A stretch of 64,000 bases of DNA from a virus: positions 74,543 to 138,542 of the IMG/VR virus record IMGVR_UViG_3300030098_004404. One strand, given 5' to 3'. The position numbers were made by a program, and so were the translations under genes. The number at the start of each line of letters is the position of its first letter. Positions within the stretch are counted from its first letter, which is position 1. Below, piece by piece: positions 1 to 9,039 of the stretch. Under the pieces are notes generated by a model. That model saw only the letters and a program-made list of their open reading frames with translations. It was not told the DNA's origin and did no database searches.

Positions 1-291
1 GCCACGCTTTGCAATCCTAGACAGCTCTGTTAAAAATTTATCTAGATCATGCATGTGTTCGGCTATATGACTAGCTATGACAAAATCGAACTGCTTATCA
101 TCAAAAGGGGTATTAGCCGCGTCCGACTGAACAAAACGTTTTTCTGGATATAGATCCGTGTGATCGACTATATCAGAAAGAGTTTGTGCCTCTTCCCAAG
201 CAAACCGACCACATCCCAAATCTAATATTTGCCATGTGCTGTTGTCTCTCAGCACTTGAAGTATATGGCTCTTGTGAGTTCTTTTAATCAT
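1..291 (-). CDS. Class I SAM-dependent methyltransferase, N-terminal part (runs off window edge)
   Basis: The first 97 codons are present; the 3' end lies outside the window. The glycine-rich SAM-binding motif I (ILDLGCG) sits near residues 19-25, and a later FDFVIASHIAEH stretch matches motif IV/post-IV of small-molecule and lipid/sugar methyltransferases (Methyltransf_11-like). The ATG overlaps the preceding gene's TGA (ATGA), so the two are translationally coupled. The substrate cannot be told from this part. Confidence 0.75.
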   Translation of the reverse strand, partial: MIKRTHKSHILQVLRDNSTWQILDLGCGRFAWEEAQTLSDIVDHTDLYPEKRFVQSDAANTPFDDKQFDFVIASHIAEHMHDLDKFLTELSRIAKRG

Positions 292-767
292 ATCTTCTTT
301 AAGTCACTGATAGCGATATTGTAACAGTCCGCTTTAACTCTAAAGTTATTATCGCCGTCAATCTGCCCCTTCTTCAGAAACTTAGCATCTTCAAAATATT
401 TGTGCTTATAGTATTGTCCAAGCACCCAAGCCCTTTTCCAGCGACCGTTGATATTTTCTAGTCTGACAAATACATATATATCACAGTCCTGCTTTTTTTG
501 TAAAGAGGCGATGGAACACTCGTAATAATCTTTTGGTTTGCTAGTGCATCTCTTGGTTTTGACATCGTACCTAATTCCATCTTTTACTATATCATAGCTG
601 TAAGTGTTGGTTATGTCACCTTTTATTATTTCATTAGCAACTTGTTCACCCAAAAAACCCGCAATGTTCCCCTCGCCCTTTGTTATTGAGTTGTTTATCT
701 CTCCCATTTCACGAGCCTTTCTCCAAGCTCGCTGTTTCATGTCTTGTGTTATTTCTACTTCAATCAT
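288..767 (-). CDS. Putative PD-(D/E)XK-fold nuclease
   Basis: A 159-residue protein. A conserved GFLGEQVANE segment (residues about 37-46) is followed by YDIVKDGIRYDVKTKR, giving the E...D-x-V-K-T-K arrangement of PD-(D/E)XK nucleases, with acidic D and catalytic-type K on adjacent strands. This resembles small phage resolvase- or restriction-like nucleases. It overlaps the sulfotransferase gene upstream and the methyltransferase downstream by a few bases. The nuclease call rests on this motif only. Confidence 0.5.
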   Translation of the reverse strand: MIEVEITQDMKQRAWRKAREMGEINNSITKGEGNIAGFLGEQVANEIIKGDITNTYSYDIVKDGIRYDVKTKRCTSKPKDYYECSIASLQKKQDCDIYVFVRLENINGRWKRAWVLGQYYKHKYFEDAKFLKKGQIDGDNNFRVKADCYNIAISDLKKI

Positions 768-1458
768 CTCTGCTCCACAGTATAATTCTTCCTTTTTTAT
801 CCTTCTTTGCCTTCTCAGTAATAGTAATAGGTATCAATGATCCTGTTTGATTATGCTGTTTCCAATGTGACACATCTAAATCTAAATCTTCTGAGAAAAA
901 GTCTTTAATTTTAGTAGCATCATCTTCTTCTATGTTGAAGACAAGTAAATCATTCGGCCTGTCCTTAAAGTATTCTAGCACATTACTGATATGAGCATTC
1001 CACTGATTTTCCCATAAAGTCAATACTTCTTCTTCGGTCATTTTCATATGATGCATGTATGAACCGAGATAGGTTCTTCCACTACCAAACACATGGCTTT
1101 GCCTACTTTTAATCCATTTAATTAGATTTCTACGATTTAATATGAACTTGGAATTTGGATATTGTTTGTCAAGTTCTGTGAAGTAATTTATATACGCATG
1201 AACACAGGGAAAGTAATCGTCCGAGTCGTCATCAAATCCGTCTAAATGAGACTCCATATCTGAATAGAAATCAAAGTTTTCCATACCCTCAAGAAGAGGG
1301 CGGTCATTTTCATAGTTTCTTTTCATTTCAAGTGCGACATACTTGTGGGCACTTTCATGCCACCATCTCCAATGAACAGATGCAATGCCATTACCTTTGA
1401 AGAAATGGTATAAGCTTGATGTACCACACTTGTTGAATCCTATTTGAAAAATCTTCAT
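760..1458 (-). CDS. Sulfotransferase-family protein
   Basis: A 232-residue protein. The N-terminus IGFNKCGTSSLYHFF is the 5'-phosphosulfate loop of PAPS-dependent sulfotransferases (usual form K-x-G-T-T/S-x-L). A second motif, SKFILNRRNLIKWIKSRQSH, at about residue 100 resembles the 3'-phosphate-binding region. The family transfers sulfate from PAPS to sugars or proteins. With the second sulfotransferase at 40590-41339 and the glycan genes here, a surface-polysaccharide substrate is plausible but not shown. Confidence 0.7.
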   Translation of the reverse strand: MKIFQIGFNKCGTSSLYHFFKGNGIASVHWRWWHESAHKYVALEMKRNYENDRPLLEGMENFDFYSDMESHLDGFDDDSDDYFPCVHAYINYFTELDKQYPNSKFILNRRNLIKWIKSRQSHVFGSGRTYLGSYMHHMKMTEEEVLTLWENQWNAHISNVLEYFKDRPNDLLVFNIEEDDATKIKDFFSEDLDLDVSHWKQHNQTGSLIPITITEKAKKDKKGRIILWSRDD

Positions 1459-1610
1459 TGCTGCGTTCCTGCCGCTCGCTTTATGTCGCTGCCTATGGCA
1501 CTAAGACCTAAAAACAATCCAGCCACTAAGAACCAAGTCCAAGCGTCTTTATCTTCTAAAGCTAACCATGTAGAAGACGCTATACATAGTGAACATATAA
1601 TGTAACCCAT
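1455..1610 (-). CDS. Small membrane protein
   Basis: 51 residues from the ATG at 1610. A TTG 33 bases upstream is possible but lies inside the preceding gene. Two hydrophobic stretches (residues about 2-16 and 24-41) flank a short acidic loop, so two membrane helices are likely. It overlaps the sulfotransferase start by ATGA. No family recognised. Confidence 0.55.
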   Translation of the reverse strand: MGYIICSLCIASSTWLALEDKDAWTWFLVAGLFLGLSAIGSDIKRAAGTQQ

Positions 1611-1617
1611 ATTAAAA

Positions 1618-2640
1618 TTATCCCGGAGCTTCGTAGTATCCAATGTTATGTCCTTCTCTTGTACAGTTATCTATAGTTTCCTGCTCTCCAAATGCCTTAA
1701 GATGTTCCTCTACGTGCTCACACATAGAAATATTAGTTCCCGGCCAGTTGTTCTTGTAGAAATGGCAGAGCTTAGTGCATTTGAAGCTGGTTCTGTTTCT
1801 AGAACAGGGTTGTGGAAAATCGTTTCTCTGTATCTGCTTAAATCTTTTTTCAAGCATACCCAGAAACTTCTCCTGATCAGACTTGTCAAAACACATGCTA
1901 AAAGGTCCACCGTCTCTTATATAAAATATCGTCATTATCGCCTGAGTATATTCAGGGTAAAGTTGCGATATAGCATAATTATACAGTAACAATTGCGGAT
2001 CGTCAAGTAGTTTCTCGTAAGTTTTTTCTTCCCCAGTGGCCCAGTTCAGTCTTCTTCCGGTTTTCCAGTCAACAACCTCAATCGTATCATCCGCAACCTT
2101 AGTAACAAGGTCAATAGTTCCCTTGATCGCAAGTTGCCCTTCTACCTCTTCACCGTTAGGCATCTTGTACTTAAACTTTGCCCAAGGCTCGTCGATAGCT
2201 ATGTCGAACTGTGGCTCAGCGTCTACGATGTCCCTTTTTCTTGGATCAAACTGGCCATCATTGTAAGTTAAGGCTGTTTCAACCTGTGTTCTACAAAACT
2301 TTACATCCGCACCAGTATATTTATGAACACACGTAGATGTATAGTGCTCATAGCTTTTGTCTAGTATCCTAGAGACAAACGTTTTTGTGAACAGGCTTCT
2401 AGGAGTAAAGTTGACTTTGCCAATCGCATCGTCTTTTATATATAGACTTTTTTTGTCTGGGCTTTCTTGTAGTTTCTTTTTACATGAAGACAGAACTTCC
2501 ATAACTTTATGTACTATAGTACCAAGCTGTGCCTTCTTGCCAGATGTCGATCTGTGCCCTAAAACATAAGTTATGAAATATTGCATTTGACAATAGTCAT
2601 AGTTATTATATGATGAGCTTCTTATGTAGGTTACAATCAT
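1618..2640 (-). CDS. PD-(D/E)XK exonuclease, Cas4/RecB-like with probable Fe-S cluster
   Basis: 340 residues. The N-terminal SxSxxxxYxxCxxxYF pattern (SSSYNNYDYCQMQYF) is typical of the AddB/Cas4 nuclease group and supplies the first cluster cysteine. IEVVDWKTGR at about residue 188 is the D-x-K core of motif II/III. C-terminal cysteines (CSRN, KCTKLC, MCEH) would complete a 4Fe-4S cluster. Such phage proteins are 5'-3' or recombination exonucleases. It lies between dNMP kinase and a membrane protein, with an ATGA overlap to the kinase. Confidence 0.75.
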   Translation of the reverse strand: MIVTYIRSSSYNNYDYCQMQYFITYVLGHRSTSGKKAQLGTIVHKVMEVLSSCKKKLQESPDKKSLYIKDDAIGKVNFTPRSLFTKTFVSRILDKSYEHYTSTCVHKYTGADVKFCRTQVETALTYNDGQFDPRKRDIVDAEPQFDIAIDEPWAKFKYKMPNGEEVEGQLAIKGTIDLVTKVADDTIEVVDWKTGRRLNWATGEEKTYEKLLDDPQLLLYNYAISQLYPEYTQAIMTIFYIRDGGPFSMCFDKSDQEKFLGMLEKRFKQIQRNDFPQPCSRNRTSFKCTKLCHFYKNNWPGTNISMCEHVEEHLKAFGEQETIDNCTREGHNIGYYEAPG

Positions 2641-3524
2641 TCTCCAGTAACCTCTTTGATGGTATGAATACCCCCAACAAGCTGTGGCTCTGGTTCAGAA
2701 ACAGGTTCTCCGCTTTGAACGTGTTTAGCAAGTTTCTCATTTGGCTGTTGCAGTGTTGTTTCTTTGCCTAGCCATCCCCAGTCGCCTAGAACTCGTATTA
2801 ACTCTTTGCACGACTCATGTATTGTCATGCCTTCGTTGTCTATTACGGCATCAAAATTATCCCACTCGGACAATGCCGACTCGCTTGCGTGGCTGTCTTG
2901 GTGTGGAGACCTAGTAAGTCTGATGACTTTTCCGCCTGCTCTTTGTATAGCGTCGGCCTCGTTCGGGAATCGGCAGTCATCCACAATAGATAATAGAGGA
3001 TTTTCAAATTTTATATCTGCTATACATCTATCAACCCAGATGTTGTCATATATCTTTCTACAAACATCTGTGCCAAAGTACTGAAGAAACTCCCTTGCTG
3101 TCATTTTCTTGTTTCTTTTCTTTTTATTATTGATCTTTAGAGGCAAGTCTCCCCATTTAATGTTGGTAAGAGTGTTCTTTTGGCTGTCTGTTCCATAGCA
3201 CTGCTCATGAGAAAGACCAAATAGACCGGTGGCTATCTCCTTTAGTGGTGCAGCAAAGGAGTACTTTTTGACATATGGCCACATACTATATATTGCCCAC
3301 TCTGAAAATTGCAGATCAGTTCTAGATACGTCTAGTACAGCGTTGCCCTTTTCTTCTCTTCCTTGTTCGTCGATTATGTTTGTTGTTACAACCAAGTCGC
3401 CGTCAGCAATCTGGAAATCTTCCACGATTCCGTGGCAAGCCATTTGATAACCATGAAGAAAATTAGAACAGGTTGTTTTTCCAGACTGCTTAGTTCCAGA
3501 AAAAGCCAGAATTCTACCTTGCAT
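2637..3524 (-). CDS. Deoxynucleoside monophosphate kinase (T4 gp1-like)
   Basis: 295 residues. Walker A FSGTKQSGKTT is at residues about 9-19. The YFGTDVCRKIYDNIWVDR segment and VDDCRFPNEADAIQRAGG with following basic residues are hallmarks of phage dNMP kinases, which phosphorylate dNMPs for DNA synthesis. The last 40 residues are a Pro/Glu-rich tail outside the usual domain. A good ribosome site (AAAGGAA) precedes the ATG; the start overlaps the end of the primase gene. Confidence 0.85.
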   Translation of the reverse strand: MQGRILAFSGTKQSGKTTCSNFLHGYQMACHGIVEDFQIADGDLVVTTNIIDEQGREEKGNAVLDVSRTDLQFSEWAIYSMWPYVKKYSFAAPLKEIATGLFGLSHEQCYGTDSQKNTLTNIKWGDLPLKINNKKKRNKKMTAREFLQYFGTDVCRKIYDNIWVDRCIADIKFENPLLSIVDDCRFPNEADAIQRAGGKVIRLTRSPHQDSHASESALSEWDNFDAVIDNEGMTIHESCKELIRVLGDWGWLGKETTLQQPNEKLAKHVQSGEPVSEPEPQLVGGIHTIKEVTGE

Positions 3525-4557
3525 TATTTGTTCCTTTCAACTGGGGATATAATTGTTCTTTTATTTGTTCGATTGTCATGTCGCCAACATCCTTTTCGGA
3601 TATGCTGGGACGGTAATAATTAAATCTTCTTCCGCACTTTTTAAGTATCTGCGAATAGGCCTTGTCTCCGGCCTCATCTGAATCCGTGAGTATCACTAAA
3701 TTTAATGCACCACTAGATTCAAGCAATATCAGTTGGTCTTCATTTATACTAGATCCAAAAATTCCAACTGCATTTTTAAGACCGGCCTCATGTAGCCTCC
3801 AAACATCTCCCTGCCCCTCAACAAGAATGGCAGTGCGTGTTTTCAATATTTCTTCTTTTGCTATGTTTAAACCATATAGGACTGACTTTCTAAAGCCCTT
3901 GCTGTGCAGCCACTTTGGCTTCATGTCGTCATTGGTGGATCTACCCACGCATCCTATATAATTATAGCCCTCATCGTAGATTGGGACAACAACTCTTCCC
4001 GACATTGGCTGATTTTTTGCCGAGCATAATCCAACATCGAAGGAATCTAGGGTTTCTGGGCTGTAGCCTCTACCTATATAGTATTGTGCTGGTATTTGAA
4101 TTTTCGATCTTATTTCTTCTCTACTTATTACGGGATCGTTTCTCTGTATCTTTCTATTGAATACATCAATAACCTTGAATGTATTTTTTTGAGTGCTTTC
4201 TAAATCTAGATCGTCTATATCTTTCTTTAAGAAATTAGCACAGAAAGATGCTGTTTCATTCATGGAGACAGACTTGTTTCTTTTCTGAGAAAGACACCCC
4301 CTAACAAACCCAAAAAGATTATTTGCATACTCTTCTTCGCAGTGCTGTGTCCAACATGCCCAGTTTCCCTTTTGCGTCATGCCGTCTGTGAAGATACAGC
4401 ACCCTTCTGGGTTGTCACCGCCATGAACAGGACAAGCAAACGCTACTCTGTTGGGATACTCTACATATTCTATGTCGAAATAGGTCAATAAAGCATCAAG
4501 CCTCAGAAACATTTCGTTAGAAAGTGCTGATATCTGATTGTTCGTTAATGTCCTCAT
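3514..4557 (-). CDS. DNA primase, CHC2 zinc finger plus Toprim
   Basis: 347 residues from the ATG at 4557, preceded by GAAGAGGG. An open upstream extension to 4644 would overlap the helicase by 128 bases and is less likely. The zinc-binding part holds CPVHGG, CCIF and CWTQHC, a DnaG-type CHC2 finger. The Toprim core shows ILVEGQGDVWRLHEAG and VILTDSDEAGDKA (E and DxD metal ligands). It makes RNA primers for lagging-strand synthesis. It directly follows the helicase gene, forming a replisome pair. Confidence 0.9.
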   Translation of the reverse strand: MRTLTNNQISALSNEMFLRLDALLTYFDIEYVEYPNRVAFACPVHGGDNPEGCCIFTDGMTQKGNWACWTQHCEEEYANNLFGFVRGCLSQKRNKSVSMNETASFCANFLKKDIDDLDLESTQKNTFKVIDVFNRKIQRNDPVISREEIRSKIQIPAQYYIGRGYSPETLDSFDVGLCSAKNQPMSGRVVVPIYDEGYNYIGCVGRSTNDDMKPKWLHSKGFRKSVLYGLNIAKEEILKTRTAILVEGQGDVWRLHEAGLKNAVGIFGSSINEDQLILLESSGALNLVILTDSDEAGDKAYSQILKKCGRRFNYYRPSISEKDVGDMTIEQIKEQLYPQLKGTNNAR

Positions 4558-5992
4558 CCGTCTCGAATCCCTCTTCTCTGGTTCTTGAGTTCTCATGTAT
4601 CTCGTTTCTAGTATCACCCTCTTCAATTCTACCAAATCTCCCATGCATCTTCATAGACACATAGTCTCCGTCGTCTAGACCTTCTCCATGTCTAGCAACG
4701 ACTGGAACAAGTTTTCTGTTGCCATTGTCTATTCCGTCTGTGGCCACCTCCTCGTCAGATTTCAGCTTAAATATAGAGAAGCTAGTACATAACCAGATTA
4801 GCCTGTCAGAACCAGAAACAACATCTGTAGATTCTTTTGTTATACCGTCCCTATTTAACTGCACAAAGGCTAAGCATGGCACATCATACTTCACCACAAA
4901 GTTGTGTAGCTTCGTGATCTGAAAACCTAAAACCTGATACTCCTGCATCGAGGCACTAATTCCCTCTGAGCCCATCAGCTTAAGATAGTCATAGACCACT
5001 AGGCAGTCCTTTGTTTGTCCGTTTTCATCAAATCCAACATGCTGATAGATCCACTTTCTCATCTGGCTGAGTATGTTCTCAAAAGACTCGCCAGCAATGC
5101 TGATATAGTGATATGGAATATCTTTTAACTTTTCGGCAGCGGCGAATACCTTTTCTTTTTCTATTTCGTTTTCAGAAAACCTACCTGTAGATATCTTATT
5201 AATTTCTACTCCTGACATATTTGCCAAGATTCGATTGTAGTGATCTTCTTTAGACATTTCTGTATCTAGCATCAATACGGGAATATCTAGTTCGCCCGCC
5301 ACATGCATTGCTACGGCATCGCCAAACATAGACTTACCAACCTTTGGTCTAGCGGCCACTAGGTCAACACACTTTCTCCGTAGTCCACCACCAATGGCCA
5401 CGTCAAACCTTGAGAACCCACTTGGTATACCCACAAAATCAGACACGTTTTCGCTAAGATATTCTACGTAGTCTTCTACGCCCTCTCCTAGTATCTCTGT
5501 CTTTTTTCTAGATGATTGGTATATGTCGCCCGTCGCTTCTAGTAGCGGCTCTTCTATTTTAGCCACGAGATCCATTACGTCTTCATCGCCCGTAATTGAA
5601 TCTAGGTCGCTTTCACACGCCTTTAGTGTCTTCTTAAGATCTCTGGCTAGTTTAAGCTTTGCTATTTTGGCGGCATGACTAGCAACATTCTCTTTATGTA
5701 TTGGAAAGTTAAAAAGAGATCGTATAAAACCAATCTCGTCTTTGTTGTTTATTTGATCATGCACACCAAGATCATTCGCAGAAGACAATATAGAGGAAAG
5801 CTCTACTTGCGTGTTCTCCGATATAGATCTATATATACAGTCAAATATCAACTGATTCATTGGATCAGTAAAAGACTGCGAGCTTATAAAATCAACTTCT
5901 AGATACGCATCTAGTCCATATTGACATAGTGCTGCCAAAACGGCTCTTTCTGCGGCTAGATCTTCTAGTTTTCTGGTTATCTTCTTAGGCAT
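4517..5992 (-). CDS. Replicative DNA helicase, DnaB family
   Basis: 491 residues from the ATG at 5992; a TTG three codons upstream is possible. The N-terminal DnaB domain (EDLAAERAVLAALCQYG) is followed by a RecA-type core with Walker A AARPKVGKSMF near residue 215, VLMLDTEMSKEDHYNRI (H1a-like) and a Walker B LVVYDYLKLMG. QLNRDG and SDRLIWL match DnaB motifs 3 and 4. It unwinds DNA at the fork and overlaps the primase gene by 41 bases. Confidence 0.92.
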   Translation of the reverse strand: MPKKITRKLEDLAAERAVLAALCQYGLDAYLEVDFISSQSFTDPMNQLIFDCIYRSISENTQVELSSILSSANDLGVHDQINNKDEIGFIRSLFNFPIHKENVASHAAKIAKLKLARDLKKTLKACESDLDSITGDEDVMDLVAKIEEPLLEATGDIYQSSRKKTEILGEGVEDYVEYLSENVSDFVGIPSGFSRFDVAIGGGLRRKCVDLVAARPKVGKSMFGDAVAMHVAGELDIPVLMLDTEMSKEDHYNRILANMSGVEINKISTGRFSENEIEKEKVFAAAEKLKDIPYHYISIAGESFENILSQMRKWIYQHVGFDENGQTKDCLVVYDYLKLMGSEGISASMQEYQVLGFQITKLHNFVVKYDVPCLAFVQLNRDGITKESTDVVSGSDRLIWLCTSFSIFKLKSDEEVATDGIDNGNRKLVPVVARHGEGLDDGDYVSMKMHGRFGRIEEGDTRNEIHENSRTREEGFETDEDINEQSDISTF

Positions 5993-6387
5993 TTGTCGCA
6001 AACGTAAAATTCTCTTTGATGCTGAGGATGTGTTGAAAAAGTCTTATTGCATCTAGTGCAAAGCTGTTCAATCTTTTGAAACGGTCTTCTTTTTCTTTCG
6101 GTTAGCTGAACCTCTGGTGTAACATCGTCAGTGTGTTCAGAACCGTCATCCTTAAACTTGTTAAATCTAGGCATGTCCGTTACCGGCACGCCTGTAATCT
6201 GTCCTTGTGTCTTTCTTTTCTTGATCTCTGTCATGCCTTCGGGTAGGCTAGACGCCCTAGTCGCTGGCTTTTCTTCTGGCGACGGAGGATCAGACTTGAC
6301 GTTGGAGTTCAGTATTTGTTGAATAAGCTCTTGCTTCTGTTCTTGCGAAAGAGAATCAAGAAGTTTTTTCACAACTTCGTCACTCAT
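5977..6387 (-). CDS. Zinc-ribbon protein of unknown function
   Basis: 136 residues. The C-terminal CTRCNKTF plus CDKCLRR (two CxxC pairs 20 residues apart) forms a zinc ribbon. The first 90 residues are charged and low complexity. A strong AAAGGAGA site precedes the ATG. It sits just upstream of the helicase and overlaps it, so a replication-accessory or loader role is possible; no loader signature is visible. Confidence 0.6.
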   Translation of the reverse strand: MSDEVVKKLLDSLSQEQKQELIQQILNSNVKSDPPSPEEKPATRASSLPEGMTEIKKRKTQGQITGVPVTDMPRFNKFKDDGSEHTDDVTPEVQLTERKRRPFQKIEQLCTRCNKTFSTHPQHQREFYVCDKCLRR

Positions 6388-6388
6388 G

Positions 6389-6850
6389 CTATCTCCTTTT
6401 TGATAAATTGTTTAATATTTGGGCCATACTCTGTATTCTATCTGCCTTGCCACTTAGCATCTTTACCCTTGCGTCGGCGTGGTTTTTTACTTTTAGTATT
6501 TGCGATGCTAGCGGGTTTTCTTTAATTGCCGAATAGTATTTTTCTTGCCACTTAGTATATTGTGTCCCATAGTTCTGCATCACTGTAGATATTATATACC
6601 AAATACTGGAATCTGCCCATTCTAAAATTGCATTTTCTTTTGTTCTTAGCGTCTCTATATACTCAGCGTAAGCGTATAGCTCATAAGCATAAAACGCACA
6701 GTCACTGTTTGATAAGGAGCTAAGGTCTTGTCTTCTGAAATTTAACGCTTCTGGAACCTCTTTTCTAGGCTCACTGCTATGTACATATTTAGAGTTAACC
6801 CAAGAGTCTATAGCCTCTACAAACTCAACTAACTTTTCTTCTCCAGTCAT
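6389..6850 (-). CDS. Conserved-type hypothetical protein
   Basis: 153 residues from the second ATG (6850), chosen because GAGG lies six bases upstream. Predominantly helical and aromatic-rich around LYAYAEYIETLRTKE. It abuts the zinc-ribbon gene (one base apart) within the replication block. No motif recognised. Confidence 0.55.
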   Translation of the reverse strand: MTGEEKLVEFVEAIDSWVNSKYVHSSEPRKEVPEALNFRRQDLSSLSNSDCAFYAYELYAYAEYIETLRTKENAILEWADSSIWYIISTVMQNYGTQYTKWQEKYYSAIKENPLASQILKVKNHADARVKMLSGKADRIQSMAQILNNLSKRR

Positions 6851-7232
6851 CCCAGTCCTCATCGTAATTGAATTCTACTAATTTTATATCGTTTAACTCG
6901 CACCATTCTTTTTTATCTCGATCTCTAGCTTGAGCCTTAAAAAATGACAACTTGTCTTTGAAGAAAAACTTATTAAATTTAAAGTGCTGCTCGCCATGAA
7001 CTTCAACCATTAGGTTTCTATTCGGTATAAAAAAATCAGCACGAAGAGTGCCTTTTCTGATACCGTTGTTAGTTCCTACTAGCGAAACTTCTTCTAGTAT
7101 TCTATCATACGGAAAGAGAATGTCAAGTAGCTCCTTCGCATTTTTATGTAAATTTGATCTTTTAGAAGATGAAGACTCTTTGCTAGAGGGGTTCCATTTG
7201 TATTCTTTTCCATCAAGGCCTGTTATTTTCAT
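6825..7232 (-). CDS. PD-(D/E)XK / Vsr-like endonuclease
   Basis: 135 residues. LRADFFIPNRNLMVEVHGEQH (residues about 63-83) gives the D...ExxGxQH core seen in Vsr- and DUF559-type nucleases, followed by FFKAQARDRDKKEWC, where a conserved D/K helix normally lies. Predicted single- or double-strand endonuclease within the replication/recombination block. Substrate unknown. Confidence 0.6.
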   Translation of the reverse strand: MKITGLDGKEYKWNPSSKESSSSKRSNLHKNAKELLDILFPYDRILEEVSLVGTNNGIRKGTLRADFFIPNRNLMVEVHGEQHFKFNKFFFKDKLSFFKAQARDRDKKEWCELNDIKLVEFNYDEDWDDWRRKVS

Positions 7233-7495
7233 TTTCTAATGTTCCACTTTTTCTTAGCCTGTGTCCAGTCTTCAGCGTGACCAGAAGACGCACCACAATC
7301 TTCACATTCGTACCAGCACATACTTACGGTTTTTAGCTCTTCCTGCATCGCCTCTCCTCCGCAGAACGGACAGGGGAGCATCGTGTCTTCTGTGTACTCC
7401 ACGACCTGTATGTCGTGTTCTCCACACTTTATGCACCATATAGGCTTGTTATCTACATCGACAACCCTATTACAGCACTTTATTAAATACTTCAA
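7229..7495 (-). CDS. Lar-like restriction-alleviation zinc protein
   Basis: 88 residues with two zinc sites. The C-terminal half (LPCPFCGGEA, then WYECEDCGASS, ending in KKWN) matches the Lar family found in lambdoid phages, where E. coli Lar relieves type I restriction. The N-terminal half adds CC...CIKCGE. An anti-restriction role is inferred from family resemblance only; many Lar-like phage proteins have no tested function. Confidence 0.6.
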   Translation of the reverse strand: MKYLIKCCNRVVDVDNKPIWCIKCGEHDIQVVEYTEDTMLPCPFCGGEAMQEELKTVSMCWYECEDCGASSGHAEDWTQAKKKWNIRK

Positions 7496-7496
7496 G

Positions 7497-8579
7497 TTAA
7501 AGCATTTCCTTTATTGATAATTCTAAAAACTCTACTAGATTTGGGTTCTCGGATAAAAACGCATAAAGATTATCTTGGCCCTGAAATTTAAATGCTTTAT
7601 TTAGAGCCTCTTCATCCTCTACATTTAGTTCAGGCTTTATTTTTTTCGCCTCTTCTTTGCACAGGCTCATAAACGAGCAACTGAACCAAGCACCCGACTT
7701 GTCTATAAGACCAAGATCGCACGACAACATTAGCACCTCTTGGGTCTTGTCTATCCCGTGTCCATACCTAATGTAACTTTGAACCTGTCCTCCCGGTGCT
7801 CCCATAGAAGAGCAAATAATTTTCCAATTAACAACCTGACCAATTCTGTCGCCTCCAGTGCTAGTCCAAGGCGATACAGCAGAGACCTTCTCTCCTCCTC
7901 CGGCTATCTCCATTCTTGTATCCGCTTGATACTGGATCTTATTACCGCCGTCTGCCAGCTTCGCTTTACCAAACCCTCCTGTGTTTGCAATGTAGTGCGT
8001 TATGGCAATAATTAATCCGTGTTGGCGAGGTAGTAGCTGTCCTATCTTCTTTGTAAAAATAGACAGTATCTTAGGAAGGCCAGCTCTTCCGGGACTAAAG
8101 TCTCCGTCTAGTTCTTTTTTAGGCATCAAAGATGATATCGAGTCGATAATTAGAACCGCACCGTAATAGTCAGGGTGGCTCATCATTTTGTATGCAACAT
8201 CTAAGAAGTCTTCTGCCGGTATAGGTTTATCTTCTGGTGCAACGATGGTCATCTTGCTAGGATCTAGATCCGATACCTCAAAGTTCATGTCTTTTAGTCG
8301 GCCCTCGGCGTCCAAGTAGATAATTGGTCTGCCTTCTTTTTGACAGTTGGATGCTATCTGCATGGCCGTTGTTGTTTTACCCGACTTAGGGTCGCCTGTT
8401 AGTGTAAGCCAGCTACCTTCTCTGATCCCGCCGCCCAGTGCGATGTCTATGGCTGGGCTAACAGATATTGTTTTGAAGTTCTTCTTTTGCTCAAGAACAT
8501 CTGTTCCACTACGGATAATCTCCCCGTAGTCTTTGATGATTTTTTTCAGGTATTCAGGAGTCTTTGTTTTTGTTGCCAT
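7497..8579 (-). CDS. RecA/UvsX-type recombinase
   Basis: 360 residues. Walker A GDPKSGKT is at 62-69; Walker B VLIIDSISS at about 142-150. DLDPSKM and the ISIGGGIRE-like GGGIREGS entry are typical of RecA. It catalyses ATP-dependent strand exchange in replication-coupled recombination and repair. The start is supported by GAGGAAAG. The C-terminal domain is acidic, as in RecA. Confidence 0.9.
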   Translation of the reverse strand: MATKTKTPEYLKKIIKDYGEIIRSGTDVLEQKKNFKTISVSPAIDIALGGGIREGSWLTLTGDPKSGKTTTAMQIASNCQKEGRPIIYLDAEGRLKDMNFEVSDLDPSKMTIVAPEDKPIPAEDFLDVAYKMMSHPDYYGAVLIIDSISSLMPKKELDGDFSPGRAGLPKILSIFTKKIGQLLPRQHGLIIAITHYIANTGGFGKAKLADGGNKIQYQADTRMEIAGGGEKVSAVSPWTSTGGDRIGQVVNWKIICSSMGAPGGQVQSYIRYGHGIDKTQEVLMLSCDLGLIDKSGAWFSCSFMSLCKEEAKKIKPELNVEDEEALNKAFKFQGQDNLYAFLSENPNLVEFLELSIKEML

Positions 8580-9039
8580 CTGCTTTCCTCAATTTCGACA
8601 TTAAGCTATTGTTTGATTTCTTTTTTCTTGGTTTGTATTCGCCGTCCGGTATGTCTATAACATTTCTTTCTTTGCTGTTTTTTTCATCAACTATTTTCTT
8701 TGATTCCTTTATCCCATCTTCTACAAAGTTTAGGGCGAGTACAAACTTCTTAGACTTATGCAAAAAACCAAGAGAATATATATTTCTACCTCTTGAGCTG
8801 TTTAGATAATGTAGTACGGCCTGCTCGCCATATTTCTTAATAAGCTTTGATGCCACTCTAACTTGTGTCTGATATTGTTCGTTCTTAGAGTTGTTCCAAA
8901 ATTTATACTCAAGACTGCCGTTGTTTTCTCTCTCGCTTTTTCGTATACATACCATCTCTGCAATGTACTGTGCGGCACTACACGGTTTTGAGGTTGAGAT
9001 ACTTTTGTACTTTGGGGTTTTTGAGTTTTTCTGATTCAT
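8554..9039 (-). CDS. Hypothetical protein
   Basis: 161 residues from the first ATG, which overlaps the upstream gene by 62 bases and lacks a clear ribosome site; an internal ATG at 8955 would remove the overlap. The C-terminus is Lys-rich (RKKKSNNSLMSKLRK). Its position immediately before recA suggests a recombination accessory, but no motif supports this. Confidence 0.5.
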   Translation of the reverse strand: MNQKNSKTPKYKSISTSKPCSAAQYIAEMVCIRKSERENNGSLEYKFWNNSKNEQYQTQVRVASKLIKKYGEQAVLHYLNSSRGRNIYSLGFLHKSKKFVLALNFVEDGIKESKKIVDEKNSKERNVIDIPDGEYKPRKKKSNNSLMSKLRKADGNKNKDS